Below are positions 32,883 to 34,137 of a DNA stretch of 34,137 nt, piece by piece; position 1 is the stretch's first letter; the number at the start of each line of letters is the position of its first letter. This stretch comes from Candidatus Marispirochaeta associata (lineage in GTDB: Bacteria > Spirochaetota > Spirochaetia > JC444 > Marispirochaetaceae). A model generated the notes under the pieces. The model worked only from the letters and a program-made list of their open reading frames with translations. It ran no database searches and was not told the DNA's origin. The stretch is from contig JWTM01000139.1 in assembly GCA_001749745.1 (NCBI GenBank), positions 1 through 34,137 of the forward strand, in the 5' to 3' direction. The translations under genes and the position numbers were made by a program.

Positions 32883-34137
32883 AAAGGAAGCTTCAACTCC
32901 TTGGCCGCATCCTCCAGCAGGTTTTTCGCCTCATCCTCGACCTGCCCGGCGGCCTCATCCTTGATCTCTTCGATCCGCTCTTCTACCTCGTTGCGGCGGG
33001 AGTCGAGGATCTCCTCGGCCGAGGCGCCATCCCGCAGAGCGCCGGCCATCTCGCCGCCGGATTCGCCCAAGAGATTCTGAAGCTCGCTGTTTCGTTGCAG
33101 TTCATCCGCCAGCTCATCCCGTAGCCGCTCTTTTAGTTCCTCCGTAAGTTCATCGGCCTTCTGCTCCAGATAGGCGCCCACCTGCGCCGAGAGCTGGGAG
33201 TCGAGGTCGCTGCGTACATCAAGATCCGTAATCAGGGCGCCGTCGCTCATAAAGCTCAGCTCGATCCTGGTCGAATCGGTGTTGCCCAGGATCTCCCTGA
33301 TTGCCTCTTTCAGAAGATCATCGGCTCCATCGAAACTCGGCCGCAGGGGGGATAGGATAATCTGTGCCTGCCCTTCGCCCTCCTCATCCGGGTTGAGCCG
33401 GAATTCCAGGCTCCCCCCGGCGCCGCCTTCGAAATCCTCGATCCCCAGATGGTCCAGGGCCGATCCCAGGTCGAAGCCGCCCCCGGCCAGTTCGCCGCCG
33501 AAGGTAAGCAGATGTTCAGCATCGCTTCTCAAATCGAGCTCCCCGTCGCCGTCTACACCAAGACCGTCGTTGAGCATGGAGAAGCTGATCCTGCTCGGCC
33601 GTCCCCACAGATCGGGATCGCTGTTCAGGTCGCTTATGCTGAGCTCCACGAAGGGATCCTCACCCAGGCTCCCGGCGGAGACGATAAACTCCTGCATGAG
33701 AAACCGGGGATAGCCGGTAGCCGGAAAGTAGACCGTCTCCCCGGCCCGGCGCTTATCGGGAGTCGCCTCACCACCGGCCGTATCCGCTGTGAGTTTTTTA
33801 CCGGCCGCGACGAGCCGGTTCAGCTTCCGGTAGTTCTCCTTCAGCTTCGCCCGGAGGATATTGTCCGCCGCCTGGCTCGCGATTCCGGTGAGTTCCCCGC
33901 CGGGATCGGCCACCACCGATTCGAGCAGCGCATAATCAGCCTCGATCGCATCCTGAACTCCCTGCTGCAACTCGGTCAGCCGGCGCCGGTCCCGATCGAA
34001 ATCCTCTGCGGCATCCTCGACCCGCGCCGCCGCCCGTTCGATAGCCGGCGAGTTCTCCTCGATCACCTTAGCCGCCGCAGCCGCCTCATCCAGGGTGTCG
34101 ATCCGGTCGAAGCGGATAGCGCGAATCTCATCGGCGG
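32879..34137 (-). CDS. TIGR03545-like protein (partial, N-terminus outside window)
   Basis: The frame runs open to the right edge, so only the C-terminal 419 residues or so are seen. It starts with charged, probably coiled-coil helices (IERAAARVEDAAEDFDRDRR), then a globular part with YPRFLMQEFIVSAGSLGED and NSDPDLWGRPSRISFSM. These resemble the C-terminal region of the TIGR03545 family as I remember it. The tail from about 33200 downward is again a very acidic coiled coil, rich in Glu and Asp, ending LKLPF. TIGR03545 proteins have no known function and are predicted to be envelope-associated. A GTG at 34066 could be taken as a start, but in-frame codons continue to the edge without a stop, so I treat it as internal. 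Confidence 0.72.
   Translation of the reverse strand, partial: ADEIRAIRFDRIDTLDEAAAAAKVIEENSPAIERAAARVEDAAEDFDRDRRRLTELQQGVQDAIEADYALLESVVADPGGELTGIASQAADNILRAKLKENYRKLNRLVAAGKKLTADTAGGEATPDKRRAGETVYFPATGYPRFLMQEFIVSAGSLGEDPFVELSISDLNSDPDLWGRPSRISFSMLNDGLGVDGDGELDLRSDAEHLLTFGGELAGGGFDLGSALDHLGIEDFEGGAGGSLEFRLNPDEEGEGQAQIILSPLRPSFDGADDLLKEAIREILGNTDSTRIELSFMSDGALITDLDVRSDLDSQLSAQVGAYLEQKADELTEELKERLRDELADELQRNSELQNLLGESGGEMAGALRDGASAEEILDSRRNEVEERIEEIKDEAAGQVEDEAKNLLEDAAKELKLPF

Overview
The window looks like a chromosomal segment of a Gram-negative bacterium. It has a lipoprotein signal peptide, a LolD/MacB-type ABC transporter, an ABC glycan exporter and a periplasm-style repeat protein. An IHF/HU-like protein with a DUF4469 tail and a long TIGR03545-like protein would fit a free-living spirochaete, but nothing here fixes the taxon, so that is a weak inference. 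Most of the DNA is GC-rich. Roughly 10.7-20.5 kb is visibly AT-rich and appears to have been acquired separately.

Layout. (1) 1-3742, minus strand: a tight operon of lipoprotein, RmlD-like SDR, a 61-aa protein, an ABC ATPase and an FtsX/MacB-type permease cut by the window edge. (2) 3986-4690, plus strand: an IHF-like/DUF4469 DNA-binding protein. It is followed by three copies of a 12-bp word, two of which form a perfect 14-bp-stem hairpin. (3) 4815-9239, minus strand: cysNC, a type II toxin-antitoxin pair whose toxin lacks its middle, cysD, cysQ and a small winged-helix-like protein. (4) 9226-31152, minus strand: a large polysaccharide locus. In transcription order it encodes a GT2, a GlfT2-like galactofuranosyltransferase, Glf, Wzm/Wzt, a GT2-GT4 fusion, a sulfotransferase, Gmd, Fcl, an FkbM methyltransferase, a sulfotransferase with a minisatellite-encoded coiled coil, two more sulfotransferases, a 1309-aa GT2-GT4-GT4 protein with C-terminal repeats, a stand-alone protein made of the same repeats, and a GT4. 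(5) 31505-32882, plus strand: a TauE/SafE-like permease and a DUF1634-like membrane protein. (6) 32879-34137, minus strand: the C-terminal part of a TIGR03545-like protein.

How the genes fit together (inference). CysD and CysNC would make APS and PAPS from sulfate. Four sulfotransferases would transfer the sulfo group to a glycan, and CysQ would remove the PAP by-product. Glf supplies UDP-galactofuranose and Gmd/Fcl supply GDP-L-fucose. The glycosyltransferases assemble the chain, FkbM may methylate it, and Wzm/Wzt export it. The most economical reading is a locus for a sulfated surface polysaccharide containing galactofuranose and fucose, with its own PAPS supply. No cysH or cysI sulfite-forming genes are present, which favours sulfation over cysteine synthesis.

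The oddest points are a 42-bp tandem repeat with a 168-bp higher-order period inside a sulfotransferase gene, a cysQ with no canonical start codon behind a perfect ribosome-binding site, an internally deleted ParE-type toxin between cysD and cysNC, and an RmlD-like protein with Phe in place of the catalytic Tyr.
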